Shown here: positions 9,929 to 18,913 of the stretch, in pieces
How positions within the stretch are numbered: the first letter of the stretch is position 1
How the letters are laid out: the number at the start of each line of letters is the position of its first letter
NCBI RefSeq assembly: GCF_007004065.1
Contig: NZ_VFSV01000017.1
Span: forward strand, 1-61,733
From: Palleronia caenipelagi
GTDB lineage: Bacteria > Pseudomonadota > Alphaproteobacteria > Rhodobacterales > Rhodobacteraceae
Length of the DNA stretch: 61,733 nucleotides
Direction: 5' to 3'
Notes under the pieces: model-generated
The model's input: only the letters and a program-made list of their open reading frames with translations
What the model was told of the DNA's origin: nothing
Database searches by the model: none
Position numbers and translations under genes: made by a program

Positions 9929-10690
9929 ATGGCGCGCCGCAAGAAGATTTACGAAGGCAAGGCGAAGATCCTGTATGAAGGCCCGGAACCGGGCACAATC
10001 GTGCAGTATTTTAAGGACGACGCGACCGCGTTTAACGCGGAGAAAAAGGCGACCATCGAGGGCAAGGGAGTTCTCAATAACCGCCTGAGCGAATTCTTCA
10101 TGACCGGTTTGACTCAGATCGGCGTGCCGAACCACTTCATCAAGCGCCTGAACATGCGCGAGCAACTGGTGCGTGCCGCCGAGATCATCCCGCTGGAAGT
10201 GATCGTGCGCAACTTTGCCGCTGGCTCGCTGTCCAAACGTCTCGGCATACCGGAGGGCGAGCCCCTGCCGCGACCGATCATCGAGTTCTGCTACAAGGAC
10301 GACGCGCTGGGCGATCCGCTGGTGGCCGAGGAGCATATCATCGCCTTTGGCTGGGCCAGTCAGCAGGATCTGGACGACATCGTGTCGCTGGCGCTGCGGG
10401 TGAATGATTTCATGTCCGGCCTGATGCTGGGCGTCGGCATCAAACTGGTGGATTTCAAGATCGAGATCGGGCGTGTCTGGGACAATGATTATCAGCGTCT
10501 GCTGGTGGCCGACGAGATCAGCCCGGATTCCTGCCGCCTCTGGGATATCGAGACGGGTCAGAAGCTGGACAAGGACGTGTTCCGCCGGGATCTGGGCTCG
10601 CTCTCGGATGCCTATACGGAGGTGGCGCGGCGGCTGGGGGTCTTGCCCTCGAATGTGACTCACACGACGAAGCCGACTCTGATCAACTGA
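9929..10690 (+). CDS. purC: SAICAR synthetase
   Basis: PurC joins aspartate to carboxyaminoimidazole ribonucleotide in purine synthesis, spending ATP. The 253-residue product has [12 protein letters not shown] at the start, [30 protein letters not shown] and [10 protein letters not shown], all family signatures. I start at 9929, where agaggggg gives a ribosome site, not at the earlier 9827 frame start. purS and purQ do not follow; murD comes next after 58 bases. Confidence 0.96.
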   Translation: MARRKKIYEGKAKILYEGPEPGTIVQYFKDDATAFNAEKKATIEGKGVLNNRLSEFFMTGLTQIGVPNHFIKRLNMREQLVRAAEIIPLEVIVRNFAAGSLSKRLGIPEGEPLPRPIIEFCYKDDALGDPLVAEEHIIAFGWASQQDLDDIVSLALRVNDFMSGLMLGVGIKLVDFKIEIGRVWDNDYQRLLVADEISPDSCRLWDIETGQKLDKDVFRRDLGSLSDAYTEVARRLGVLPSNVTHTTKPTLIN

Positions 10691-10748
10691 TATCTGCCCG
10701 CGGGTCAGTGGGTATTTTCGAACACAAAGAAGCAGGGGCGGGGCGGCG

Positions 10749-12152
10749 ATGATACCGGTCTATGGTGTGGCAGGTCGGCAGGTCGCCGTGCTTGGGTTGG
10801 GCCGGTCCGGCCTGTCGGCTGCGCGGGCTATCGTGGCGGGTGGCGGCACGGCAGTGTGCTGGGATGATGGCGCTGAGGGCCGCGCGCGGGCGGAGGCGGA
10901 AGGGTTCGAGATCCGGGACCTCACCCGGGGCGGCGCATTTGAGGGTGTAGCGGAGCTGGTCGTTTCGCCCGGGATCCCGCATCTCTACCCCAAACCGCAC
11001 CCGGTGATCGAGGCGGCGCTCGCCGCAGGCGTGCCGGTAGATAACGATATCGGCCTGTTTTTCCGATCTCTCGGGGGCGAGGCGGGATTGCCGCGGGTGG
11101 TGGCGGTGACGGGTTCGAACGGGAAGTCCACTACTTCGGCGCTGATCGCCCATATCCTGCAAGAGGCGGGTCGCCCGGTGCAGTTGGCGGGCAATATCGG
11201 GCGCGGGGTTCTCGACCTCGACGTGCCGGGTGAGGGCGATGTGGTGGTGCTGGAGCTGAGCTCCTACCAGACCGAGCTTGCCCGGGCGCTGACGCCGGAT
11301 GTGGCTGTTTTCACGAACCTTTCTCCGGATCATCTGGACCGGCATGGCGGCATGGGCGGCTATTTCGCGGCGAAGCGCAGGCTCTTTGCCGAAGGCGGGC
11401 CGGACCGGGCTGTGATCGGCGTCGATGAGGTCGAGGGACGGTTCCTGGCGGGGCAAATGACGGAGGGGTTCGGGGATGATCGTGTGATTCGGATCTCGGT
11501 CGAGCGCAAGCTGCCGGGGCCGGGCTGGTCGGTCATCGGACGCAAAGGTTTCCTCTCCGAATCGCGCAAGGGGCGGCAGGTGGCGTCTGTCGATCTGCGC
11601 GATGTGGCGGGCTTGCCGGGCTCGCATAACCACCAGAACGCCTGTTCGGCCTATGCCGCCTGCCGGTCGCTGGGACTGGCGCCGCGGGTGATCGAGGCGG
11701 GGCTGAGGTCCTTCAAAGGCTTGCCCCACCGCTCGCAACTCGTGGCCGAGCGGGGTGGGGTGCGGTACGTGAATGACAGCAAGGCCACCAATGTGGACGC
11801 GGCGGCCAAGGCCCTCCAAGCCTTTGAGTCCATTCGCTGGATCGCCGGCGGCCTGGGCAAGGACGGCGGCATCGCCGCGCTGGAGCTGCATCTGGGCAGC
11901 GTCGCCAAGGCCTATCTGATCGGCCATTCCGCGCGGGAGTTCGCGGTGCAGCTCACCTCGGTGCCGGTGGAGATCTGCGAGACCATGGAGGTCGCCGTGG
12001 CCCGCGCCGCCGAGGAAGCCCAGCCCGGCGACGTGGTCCTGCTGGCGCCCGCAGCGGCAAGCTTTGATCAATATCCCGATTTCGAGAAGCGTGGCGAGGA
12101 TTTCATCGCCCGCGTCGGGGCGCTGTCGCCGCAGGCCATTTCGGACAAATAA
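10749..12152 (+). CDS. murD: UDP-MurNAc-L-alanine:D-glutamate ligase
   Basis: MurD adds D-glutamate to UDP-MurNAc-L-Ala in the cytoplasm during peptidoglycan precursor synthesis. The 467-residue protein has an N-terminal UDP-binding domain ([13 protein letters not shown]), the ATP P-loop GSNGKST (122-128), the central [10 protein letters not shown] and [10 protein letters not shown], and the C-terminal VNDSKATN. It lies on the plus strand, while murC, murG and ftsW lie 7-11 kb away on the minus strand. In relatives these genes usually run in the same direction, so this is one sign of an inversion here. Confidence 0.96.
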   Translation: MIPVYGVAGRQVAVLGLGRSGLSAARAIVAGGGTAVCWDDGAEGRARAEAEGFEIRDLTRGGAFEGVAELVVSPGIPHLYPKPHPVIEAALAAGVPVDNDIGLFFRSLGGEAGLPRVVAVTGSNGKSTTSALIAHILQEAGRPVQLAGNIGRGVLDLDVPGEGDVVVLELSSYQTELARALTPDVAVFTNLSPDHLDRHGGMGGYFAAKRRLFAEGGPDRAVIGVDEVEGRFLAGQMTEGFGDDRVIRISVERKLPGPGWSVIGRKGFLSESRKGRQVASVDLRDVAGLPGSHNHQNACSAYAACRSLGLAPRVIEAGLRSFKGLPHRSQLVAERGGVRYVNDSKATNVDAAAKALQAFESIRWIAGGLGKDGGIAALELHLGSVAKAYLIGHSAREFAVQLTSVPVEICETMEVAVARAAEEAQPGDVVLLAPAAASFDQYPDFEKRGEDFIARVGALSPQAISDK

Positions 12153-12289
12153 CCCGGCGCTGTTGTACGCCATTTGGCAATTTAACCCCCGATTTTGGAC
12201 ACATCGCCGCGCGGGGCTGCGCGCGGTGGGGTGAGGGGCGGTTAGGGGGGCTGGGGCAGAGTGGGAGCACCTGAGAGAGGAGTGCGCCC

Positions 12290-12547
12290 ATGCTGCCCAA
12301 ATTCCGCCAGATGCCCGTGAGCCTGTTTCGGGACCGGATGGCCTTTAACCTCGACTGGGTGAAGGCCGAGGAAGGGCATCTCTACCTGACCAACCACGGC
12401 ACCCCGCAGGTCGCCATCGTCCCGATCCGCCACGCCGCGATGCTGGATGACGTGGCCGCCTATTCGGTGCGGGAGATGCGCCGGAGGGAAAGCGAGCTGA
12501 TCGCCTGCTGGCGCCAGATGCGGGAGGCGATGGGGTATGAGGGGTGA
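12290..12547 (+). CDS. Phd/YefM-like antitoxin-type protein, orphan
   Basis: The 85-residue product reads PVSLFRDRMAFNLDWV, YLTNHGTPQVAIVPI and then a helical, charged C-terminus. That is the Phd/YefM layout: a DNA-binding and dimerisation domain with the beta strand pair around GTPQVAIV. A gagaggag ribosome site supports the ATG at 12290, though the one at 12311 is possible. No toxin gene is visible next to it, so it may be an orphan antitoxin or a plain regulator. It is a moderate-confidence family call. Confidence 0.6.
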   Translation: MLPKFRQMPVSLFRDRMAFNLDWVKAEEGHLYLTNHGTPQVAIVPIRHAAMLDDVAAYSVREMRRRESELIACWRQMREAMGYEG

Positions 12548-12687
12548 GGGGGGCATAGTTCCACGGAGGGGCAAACGAATGCGCATCGGGCCGTGGTCAG
12601 CCGAAGAGATGTCGATGCTGCAACCAAATCGAGAGCAACGGTGCTGCCGCGAACGTGCCTTCAATGTATCGTTCTTAAACTCGAACG

Positions 12688-12795
12688 TTATTTAGCTGGT
12701 TTGGCTGGTTTGGTTGGTTTTGGTGCCGGTGGTCGTGTCTGAATTTTCGAAGTGGTGTTATGCCCTCCTTTGATTATGCCACCGTCACGTATCAC
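12688..12795 (-). CDS. Tiny basic proline-rich peptide with KGGHN motif
   Basis: A GTG at 12795 opens 35 codons ending at a TAA at 12688-12690. The start sits inside the last codons of the DUF6338 gene (the overlap covers GTGATACGTGA), so translation is probably coupled. The product begins with a short head containing DGGIIKGGHN and ends in a Lys/Pro-rich tail (PPAPKPTKPAKPAK); it has no hydrophobic segment. It is too short for standard gene calling. My recollection is that DUF6338 genes often have such a short basic/proline-rich frame downstream, but I could not check that here. Function unknown; a partner of the membrane protein is the obvious guess. Confidence 0.6.
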   Translation of the reverse strand: MIRDGGIIKGGHNTTSKIQTRPPAPKPTKPAKPAK

Positions 12796-13450
12796 GACCG
12801 TTTTTGTTGGTTTCTGCTTTGACATCTTGTTGTCCTCCTTCCTCAAATGGAAACTCAATCCAGATATTAGATTTGGGACGAGAGATATAAAGGTGCGGTG
12901 TTCGTGTCACTTCGATACCTTCCTCGTCATACACTATCACCTCCCGGAGCAGAAGTTCTCTCTGATCGTCGTTTTCTGAGTACGTGCTTACCCAGCCGGC
13001 AAAGATATATCCATTTTCTATGTCGCGAAAATGCACATATTCGACATGTGGCGCAACGGAGTTCATCGTGAAACTCCAAACGTCCTCATCCCCGTACCGT
13101 CGGGTTGCCCCAATTTTATGCAGAAATCGCATCAGTAAGCGATAGCGAACTGCCCAAAGCCATACAACCGAGAGCGAAAAAGATAAGGGAATGGACCAAG
13201 CGATCTCATCTTGTAGAGGCACAATGTCGATCTTGCCAGAATCGCCAGCAAGAGAAGTAACTCCAAAATCTCTACCGCAAAGAAAGTATATCAAAAACAA
13301 TGCTGAGTATGTTGCTATACCAAAAAGAAATGCGCGAATGATTAAGGTTGTTTGTTGCGGCTTCTGTCCAGCCCCATATTTCGCGTCAACGTTTGCCCAT
13401 ATGATGCCAGGCATGAAGACGAGGGCAAGTTGAGCTAATGCGAGGTTCAA
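12785..13450 (-). CDS. DUF6338-type membrane protein
   Basis: The 221-residue protein has three predicted membrane helices (about 3-20, 36-58 and 85-105) and a soluble C-terminal domain. That domain contains VEYVHFRDIENGYIFAGWV and ELLLREVIVYDEEGIEV, a beta-rich pattern of a small barrel. This layout fits DUF6338, which has no known function. I accept a TTG start at 13450 because TGAGG lies about nine bases upstream on the transcript. Base composition is clearly more AT-rich than the neighbours, with many codons such as ATA, AAA and GAA, a sign of transfer. It sits beside a recombination scar and overlaps the tiny gene downstream. Confidence 0.7.
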   Translation of the reverse strand: MNLALAQLALVFMPGIIWANVDAKYGAGQKPQQTTLIIRAFLFGIATYSALFLIYFLCGRDFGVTSLAGDSGKIDIVPLQDEIAWSIPLSFSLSVVWLWAVRYRLLMRFLHKIGATRRYGDEDVWSFTMNSVAPHVEYVHFRDIENGYIFAGWVSTYSENDDQRELLLREVIVYDEEGIEVTRTPHLYISRPKSNIWIEFPFEEGGQQDVKAETNKNGRDT

Positions 13451-13656
13451 TTTGCATACCTCAAAGTAATCACAGTTTCATGTGGCGTTTCCTTTGGTTT
13501 GGGTACGGAGGTATGGATCGAGTATCAAGAGCGCAATGTGTCGAGCTCTGTCGCGGCAACAATTCCATCGAGGTAGTTGACCAATATGGTGCCAGTGTCC
13601 GCCCTGTTTGGGCTGGGCGGACGCGTGCCTGTCACTGGCGTGACAGGTGTTTGGGA
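13451..13656. other. Spacer between DUF6338 and the flavoprotein fragment
   Basis: About 200 bases upstream of the DUF6338 start hold no gene I can support. There is a perfect short inverted repeat, cctgtcac-tg-gcgtgacag, near 13628-13646, and the DUF6338 promoter should lie near 13460-13520. The right side is the 3' flank of the flavoprotein fragment. Confidence 0.35.
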
Positions 13657-14020
13657 TCAGGATGGCTTGGCGTCTCTGATCGCTGTTCCCGCCGCCCAGC
13701 CCGATGACCACGCCCACTGAAAATTGTAGCCGCCGAGCGAGCCGGTGACGTCGACGGCTTCGCCGATGGCGTAGAGGCCGGGGAGGTGGCGGCTTTGGAG
13801 GGTTTTGGAAGAGAGCCCGTCTGTGGCGATGCCGCCGGCGGTGACTTCGGCGGTGCGGTAGCCTTCGGTACCCGCGAGGGTGAGGTGCCAGTCGCGGAAC
13901 TGCGCGAGGATCTCCGACAGGGCCTGATCGGACTGGTCGCCCATGCGGGTCGTGCTGGCCTGCGGCAAGCGGTCGGCGATGAGGCGCTGGGGCAGGTGCG
14001 GGGCAAGGGCGGTGGTGAAT
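13657..14020 (-). pseudogene. YhiN-type flavoprotein, 3' fragment
   Basis: The frame encodes about 120 residues that closely match the C-terminus of the complete gene at 23535-24731. Shared stretches include HLPQRLIA, DQSDQALSEILAQFRDWHL, GTEGYRTAEVTAGGIATDGL and GGYNFQWAWSSGWAAG. At the DNA level long blocks are identical, and I judge overall identity near 90 percent by eye. The N-terminal FAD-binding two thirds are missing; the sequence switches to an IS3 fragment at about 14020. The copy lies in inverted orientation to the full gene, which matters for the inversion described in the findings. Confidence 0.8.
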
Positions 14021-14437
14021 GCAACCCGCGAAATCGTAGGCTGGTCCATGGCCAAACATCTGAAAGCGGCGCGCTCCTGCGACACGCTCCGAATGGCTCT
14101 GGATCGGCGGGGCCCGGTCCCGGGGCTGATCCTGCATTCGGACCGCGGCGTGCAAAATGCCAGTGGCGACAACCGCAAGATCATATATCGCGCATAGCTG
14201 ATCCAATCGATGAGCCGCAAGGGTCAGTGCCTCGATAACGCCCCGATGGAGAGCTTCTTTTCTTCGCTGAAGAAGGAGCTGGTCCATCGCCATCGGTTCG
14301 GACCCCGGAAACAGGCCAGGGTCGCGATCTTCGGGTACATCGAGGTCTTCTACAACCGCCAACGCCGCCATTCAGCCATCGGATACCAGACACCGGCACA
14401 GGCGTTCACAGAAATGAGTTGGAAAATGGCCGCGTAG
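14021..14437 (+). pseudogene. IS3-family transposase (orfB), C-terminal remnant
   Basis: The plus strand reads TREIVGWSMAKHL, LILHSDRGVQ, an in-frame TAG at 14195-14197, then QSMSRKGQCLDNAPMESFF and YNRQRRHSAIGYQTPAQAF. These are the rve/DDE integrase-core signatures of IS3-family OrfB. The N-terminal part is lost and a stop interrupts the remainder, so it is a dead element. Shortly downstream, gtccggaaaccgggac (about 14455) looks like the IS3-group terminal repeat, so the element's right end is probably preserved near 14470. Confidence 0.8.
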
Positions 14438-14533
14438 GATCAACAATCACACTGTCCGGAAACCGGGACGAAGATCACAAAGACGCGCCCACCTTTCGGC
14501 GGACGCGTCGGTGGTCATGAAACTGGAGAGAGA

Positions 14534-15097
14534 TCAGGCGCGCTCGGAATATTCCATGGTCTCGGTGTTCACGACGATATCCTCGTCCTGACCGACGAAG
14601 GGCGGCACCATGATGCGCACGCCATTGTCGAGCACGGCAGGCTTGAAGGAATTGGCCGCGGTCTGGCCTTTGACCACCGGCTCGGTCTCGACGATCTTGC
14701 AGGTGACTTTCTGCGGCAGCGTCGCGTTCAGCGCCTCGCTCTCGTAATATTCGATCTGGATCGTCATGCCGTCCTGTAGGAACGGACGGCGATCGCCGAG
14801 GATGTCAGCGGGCAGCTCGATCTGCTCGAAGGTCTCGTTATCCATAAAGACCAGCATCCCGTCGGTCTCATAGAGGAACTGCTGGTCCTTCTGCTCGAGC
14901 CGCACGCGCTCGACCTTGTCGGCGGAGCGGAATCGTTCGTTCAGCTTGGACCCGTTGCGCAGGTTGCGCATCTCGACCTGAGCAAAAGCGCCGCCTTTGC
15001 CAGGCTTCACATGGTCGACCTTCACCGCGGCCCACAGACCGCCGTTATGCTCCAGCACGTTGCCGGGGCGAATCTCATTACCGTTGATCTTGGGCAT
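14534..15097 (-). CDS. efp: Translation elongation factor P
   Basis: EF-P binds between the P and E sites of ribosomes stalled on proline runs and restores peptide bond formation. The 187-residue product has the usual three-domain length, with the loop KPGKGGAF whose Lys34 is the residue modified in many bacteria. I use the ATG at 15097 ([12 protein letters not shown]) instead of the one five codons upstream. It is divergent from the DUF6280 gene across about 213 bases. Its 3' end is 97 bases from the dead IS3 element. Confidence 0.96.
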   Translation of the reverse strand: MPKINGNEIRPGNVLEHNGGLWAAVKVDHVKPGKGGAFAQVEMRNLRNGSKLNERFRSADKVERVRLEQKDQQFLYETDGMLVFMDNETFEQIELPADILGDRRPFLQDGMTIQIEYYESEALNATLPQKVTCKIVETEPVVKGQTAANSFKPAVLDNGVRIMVPPFVGQDEDIVVNTETMEYSERA

Positions 15098-15310
15098 GGA
15101 ATGACGTCTCACGGATTGAAGAAGTGGATAGCGCGCCTATATCGCTCGGGAGAGTGTGGCGCAACAGGGCGCGCCTGCCATGCAGTCGCCCCTCAGAGCC
15201 ATGCGCCTAACACAACACTGCCATGCTGAATTGGCACACCTATAGCGCTCACAACCCGTCATAAGGGGCGCCACCACAAAAAAGTAAAAACAAGAATAAA
15301 AGGACTTCGA

Positions 15311-15628
15311 ATGGTAGACTTCGTTGATGCAACCGCTTTCACGCACGAACAGGGTAACCGCGCCCGCAAGCTCTTCGCTGCGGTGGTGTTGGCCGCGCTG
15401 GACGATGCCATTGCGGATGACAAGAAATACGGTAACGGACCCGAACAGATCGCCCGCTGGGCGCGGTCACGGGATGGCCGTGAAGTGCTGAGCTGTGCCG
15501 GCATCGACCCCAATGAGCGGGTTGTGACCGGTCTTATGGAATTCGTTCGCAAAGGCGTGCGCACCTCGGTGGCGCTGTCCCGCGAAGAGAGCGAACGCCG
15601 CAACGCCGCGCAGGCCGAAGCCGCCTGA
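15311..15628 (+). CDS. DUF6280 family protein
   Basis: The 105-residue product reads MVDFVDATAFTHEQGNRARK, then VVLAALDDAIADDKKYGNG and a helical, Arg/Glu-rich end. It matches a small conserved family of Rhodobacteraceae (DUF6280) with no known function. It has no signal or membrane segment and should be cytoplasmic. A clear aaaagga ribosome site precedes the ATG and a strong terminator follows 30 bases after the stop, so it is a single-gene transcript. Confidence 0.8.
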   Translation: MVDFVDATAFTHEQGNRARKLFAAVVLAALDDAIADDKKYGNGPEQIARWARSRDGREVLSCAGIDPNERVVTGLMEFVRKGVRTSVALSREESERRNAAQAEAA

Positions 15629-15656
15629 CGCCAGCCTCCCCACCACGTCAAATACG

Positions 15657-15687
15657 AAAAACCGCAGCCCCGCGCTGCGGTTTTTTG
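15657..15687 (+). terminator. Intrinsic terminator after the DUF6280 gene
   Basis: The stem accgcag / ctgcggt with a GC-rich loop is flanked by a run of A on the left and TTTTTT on the right. It can therefore stop transcription from both sides: the DUF6280 gene and the convergent hydrolase gene. Confidence 0.88.
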
Positions 15688-15723
15688 TTACAGCATCCCG
15701 ATAGGACGAACGGTTGTGCTCCC

Positions 15724-16698
15724 TCAGATCCCTGCGCGGCGAGCGGCGCGTTCGATGGCGGCGGTCACCTCTTCGGTGGCCACATGGTGCGGCATATGAC
15801 CGATACCGTCGAGCCGGGTCAGGTGGGCGCTGTCGACCTGCTCAGACAGGGGTTCTGAGTGCACATGGATCGGCACGATCGCGTCTTCGGTCCCGTGGAC
15901 CAGCTCGATGGGCAGGGTCAGCGAGGGGTAGCGCCGGGACATAGAGACCACATGGGGGCGCAGATTGGTGATCTGACGGGCATTCGCGCGCACCGATTGC
16001 GTCCGCAGGGTGAGGTCCACGCCGATGTGGTCCGCATAGCCCTCGGGGGCGGGTTGCGGATGGAACACGCGTTCGATCTTTGAAGCGACCCATGGCTCTG
16101 ACGCGAATGCCGCAATCAGCGGGGCAACGGCTGCACCGCCCAGCGCGGTCCCGTTCACGGTGTAAAGCGCGCCCAGTCCGCCCGGCCAGGGCTGCGTGGC
16201 ACCGGCCAGCGCAACCACCGCGGCAGGGTCGTGATTCAGAGCCCAGCCCATGGCAACAGATCCGCCAAAGGAATGACCGACCACGATCTCATCCCGCACG
16301 CCCAGCTCCGTCGCGGCGCGTTTCAGGAGCGCAGCCTGATCTTCCGGGCCTTCGGCGCGGGTGTCGAACGGTCCTGACAGCTCGGGATGGTGATCCGTAT
16401 AGCCCAGCCCCGGACGGTCGAACACCGTGACCGTGTAGCGGTGGGTCAGATGATCCAGAAAGCCGAACGTCCAGTCGCGGATGTTGCCGCTGGCGCCGTG
16501 GATGAGCACCAGATGGGGACCCTCACCCGCCTGCACGTAGTGGACCTTGCGCCCCTCGATCTCGACGAAATCACCCAGAGGCGGCCACTGGGCCTCGGCC
16601 CTCTCCGCGCGGCGGGCGGCCATACGGCCTACTGCCAGCGCGCCGGTGGCCGCCAGAGCTGCTGTTCCAATACTACGTGCCGATTTTCTCGATATCAT
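15724..16698 (-). CDS. Alpha/beta-hydrolase
   Basis: The 324-residue protein begins with a weak N-terminal hydrophobic stretch ([13 protein letters not shown]) followed by Arg residues, perhaps a membrane anchor. The core has the oxyanion region [10 protein letters not shown] (63-72), the nucleophile elbow GHSFGGS (Ser143), an acid near HGTEDAIVP and the catalytic His in GIGHMPHH. The substrate is unknown; esterases and haloperoxidase-like enzymes share this pattern. Its start lies 26 bases inside the 3' end of metA, so it is probably expressed with metA. Confidence 0.85.
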   Translation of the reverse strand: MISRKSARSIGTAALAATGALAVGRMAARRAERAEAQWPPLGDFVEIEGRKVHYVQAGEGPHLVLIHGASGNIRDWTFGFLDHLTHRYTVTVFDRPGLGYTDHHPELSGPFDTRAEGPEDQAALLKRAATELGVRDEIVVGHSFGGSVAMGWALNHDPAAVVALAGATQPWPGGLGALYTVNGTALGGAAVAPLIAAFASEPWVASKIERVFHPQPAPEGYADHIGVDLTLRTQSVRANARQITNLRPHVVSMSRRYPSLTLPIELVHGTEDAIVPIHVHSEPLSEQVDSAHLTRLDGIGHMPHHVATEEVTAAIERAARRAGI

Positions 16699-17590
16699 AG
16701 TGCGTTGACTGGTAAATCTCGTTGATCCAGTTCAGATATAGGAGGTGGCCATGGCTCCGCCAACGGTTGAGCGGAGCTCTCGTTGGGTCATCCTCGGGAA
16801 AATAGTTCGCGGGGACTGATATCTCGGTGCCACCGGCCAGATCCCGCTCATATTCCTGCTGCAACGTGTCGTCGTCATATTCGAAATGGTTGAACACGTA
16901 GAGCGCGCGATGAGTCGGATCGTCCACCAGAGCGGGTCCCGTCAGATCCGACGACAGGATCGTTTGCAGCCCCGGTGCCTGATCGATGTCCTCCTGCCGC
17001 ATTTCTGTCCAGCGAGAGACGGGGATCACGCATTCATCTGAAAACCCGCGCAGATAAGGCGAGGCAGGCGCCAGATTGCGGTGCCGGAAACAGCCGAAAA
17101 GCTTGGCGTCCAGCATATGTTTCGGCACCCGGTGGAAATGGTAAATCATCGCCATGCCGCCCCAGCAGACACCAAAGGTTGACTGAACATTGGTCTGGGT
17201 CCAGTCCATGACCTCGCAGAGCTCGCCCCAATAGGTGACGTCCTCGAAATCAAGATGTTCGATGGGAGCGCCTGTGATGATCAGCCCGTCGAATTTCTCG
17301 CCCTTCACCTCGCTGAAGGGGCGGTAAAACTCTTCCATATGCTCGGCAGCGGTATTGCGCGTCTGGTGCTCGGACATGCGGATCAGATTGAGGTCGATCT
17401 GCAAGGGTCCGGCCCCGATCAGCCGTGCAAACTGGATCTCGGTCTGGATCTTCTTCGGCATCAGATTCAGCAGGCCAATTTTCAGAGGCCGGATATCCTG
17501 ACGCGCCGCCTGCCGCTCGCCCATCACCTGTACACCCTCGCGCTTGAGAACGGAGAAGGCGGGCAGGTTGGAATGGAGCTTGATCGGCAT
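16673..17590 (-). CDS. metAA: Homoserine O-acetyltransferase (MetA type)
   Basis: This enzyme acylates L-homoserine in the first committed step of methionine synthesis. The 305-residue product has the triad-bearing glutamine-amidotransferase-like fold: Cys142 in FGVCWGG and His in VFNHFEYD. Residue 111 is Glu in TGAPIEHL. In characterised MetA proteins Glu111 goes with acetyl-CoA use and Gly111 with succinyl-CoA use, so I infer an acetyltransferase. Only 56 bases separate it from the P-loop gene upstream, too short for a SAM-II type riboswitch, and I see none. Confidence 0.93.
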   Translation of the reverse strand: MPIKLHSNLPAFSVLKREGVQVMGERQAARQDIRPLKIGLLNLMPKKIQTEIQFARLIGAGPLQIDLNLIRMSEHQTRNTAAEHMEEFYRPFSEVKGEKFDGLIITGAPIEHLDFEDVTYWGELCEVMDWTQTNVQSTFGVCWGGMAMIYHFHRVPKHMLDAKLFGCFRHRNLAPASPYLRGFSDECVIPVSRWTEMRQEDIDQAPGLQTILSSDLTGPALVDDPTHRALYVFNHFEYDDDTLQQEYERDLAGGTEISVPANYFPEDDPTRAPLNRWRSHGHLLYLNWINEIYQSTHYDIEKIGT

Positions 17591-17646
17591 GGGGGTCCTT
17601 TCTGATGAACAGCCGAGATAGGGTTCGGCGGGCGCCTCGGCAAGCG

Positions 17647-18513
17647 TCAGGCGTCGCGGCTTCTGTCGAGGGCCATCGCGATGAGATCGGTGAAATCGCC
17701 CTCGGTCTTCACCGCGCTCACCTCGTCGGCGGAGACTGTCACACCGCGCCGGGCCATGGCGGCGTAACGTGGCTGCCGGTGGGCCAGAGCCCGGGCAAAG
17801 GTCCAGCGGATGAACGCGTTGGGATCAACACCACCGGGTTCCTGCCCGGTTTCCGACAGGTAGTCCGACCACGCCGAGAGCAGGAAATCCCGCTGGTAAT
17901 ACATGGGCTTAGGCTCTTTGTCGAAGCGCCGGATCAACTCGTCCGTATGCGCCTCGGAACCCTTGATCCAGACCATGAGCAGCGATTTCTCCAGCACCGA
18001 CAGGACCGGATCATCCGGGTCTTCCGGGTCGACGACTTCGCAGATCGACCCCGACGTGTCGCAGACGAAATGGGGGTAGCCATAGAGGTCCTGCGCCCGC
18101 TCGATGAAATGCGGCGTGTCGCGCATGGCCAGAGTCTCCGCCTCCAGATGCTGGTCCTGCCGCCGCAGGTAATCCTCAAAGGGCAGCCCGCCGCGGGCCG
18201 GATCGCCGGGCTTGCCCAGATAGCTGGAGAGCGGGGCGAGATTGTCAAAGGTGATGTTCGACGCGACGTAGATCGAGTCGGACATCAGCAGGTCCCGCAG
18301 CATGGGAACCTGCATGGCACAACGCTTGAACTCGTCAGCGATATGCTCGCCCATGTAGCGGGTGCCGATGCGGTAATCGACCGAGTAGTGAAACCACGTC
18401 CCGCTGTCGCGCAACATGTTGGAAAGATAGGTCTTGCCGAGGCCCGACATGCCGAACAGCATGACTCGCTTCGAGGGCGCCGCGCGCCAGTCGTGGGAGG
18501 TGCGGTAGATCAT
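17647..18513 (-). CDS. P-loop ATPase/kinase-like protein
   Basis: I start at the ATG at 18513, because the much longer frame upstream runs through a repeat-like region. The 288-residue product has a Walker A motif GMSGLGKT (21-28) close to the N-terminus, as in small kinases. A probable Walker B or acid stretch is [15 protein letters not shown] do not recognise a named family; homologues in roseobacters are annotated simply as ATPase. It precedes metA by 56 bases on the same strand and may be cotranscribed with it. Confidence 0.75.
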   Translation of the reverse strand: MIYRTSHDWRAAPSKRVMLFGMSGLGKTYLSNMLRDSGTWFHYSVDYRIGTRYMGEHIADEFKRCAMQVPMLRDLLMSDSIYVASNITFDNLAPLSSYLGKPGDPARGGLPFEDYLRRQDQHLEAETLAMRDTPHFIERAQDLYGYPHFVCDTSGSICEVVDPEDPDDPVLSVLEKSLLMVWIKGSEAHTDELIRRFDKEPKPMYYQRDFLLSAWSDYLSETGQEPGGVDPNAFIRWTFARALAHRQPRYAAMARRGVTVSADEVSAVKTEGDFTDLIAMALDRSRDA

Positions 18514-18913
18514 GGGCTTTCTTAGCCCGCACGAACGGGCTTTGAAAGTGCGCGCATTCGCGGCACGGCGATCCGAGGCGCGATCAATTCGAAGTCCGCG
18601 AAATCTGGCGGCAACAGCGTCTCGCCCCGCACCGGGGCGCCCCGCACGATGGCCACGGGCAGGACCCGCGCGATCACGAGCAGCCCGGCTCCGCCCCCAT
18701 AAGTCCACTTTATGTCCCGAAATACCCCGGGGGAGCGGCCCGGAGGGACGCGGGGGCAGCGCCCCAAAACACCCTGCCACACCCGCTCAGGTCATTCTGT
18801 CCCATGGAAACCACTCCCATTCGGAATAGGTTGTCGCCCCCGCTCTCAGCCCGCACACTCAACCTCTGCATAGACCAAAAATCCGATACACCGCCCCAAA
18901 GCAGGAGCTACCC
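18514..18913. other. 400-base intergenic stretch with repeat-like DNA
   Basis: This gap holds no gene I can defend. A minus-strand frame of up to 86 codons (18522-18782) ends nine bases before the P-loop gene, but its first half is translated repeat sequence. Two hairpins stand out: agcccg-cacgaa-cgggct at about 18527-18543, and the GC-rich element annotated separately at 18713-18775. The 130 bases before the gene at 18914 should hold its promoter. Confidence 0.4.
18713..18775. repeat. GC-rich palindromic element, REP-like
   Basis: The stretch has cccgggggagcggcccggag followed by a ggggc-agc-gcccc hairpin. Compound GC palindromes of this kind recur between genes in many Rhodobacteraceae genomes, and I assign this one to that type from memory. 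I see only this one copy in the window, so its repeat status needs a genome-wide count. Confidence 0.45.

Noticed and set aside
17591-17646. Possible SAM-II riboswitch before metA
   Set aside because: Only 56 bases separate the genes and no SAM-II pseudoknot core is visible.
18522-18782. 86-codon minus-strand frame before the P-loop gene
   Set aside because: Its first half translates the GC-rich palindromic element and no start with a ribosome site is visible; kept only as a note.
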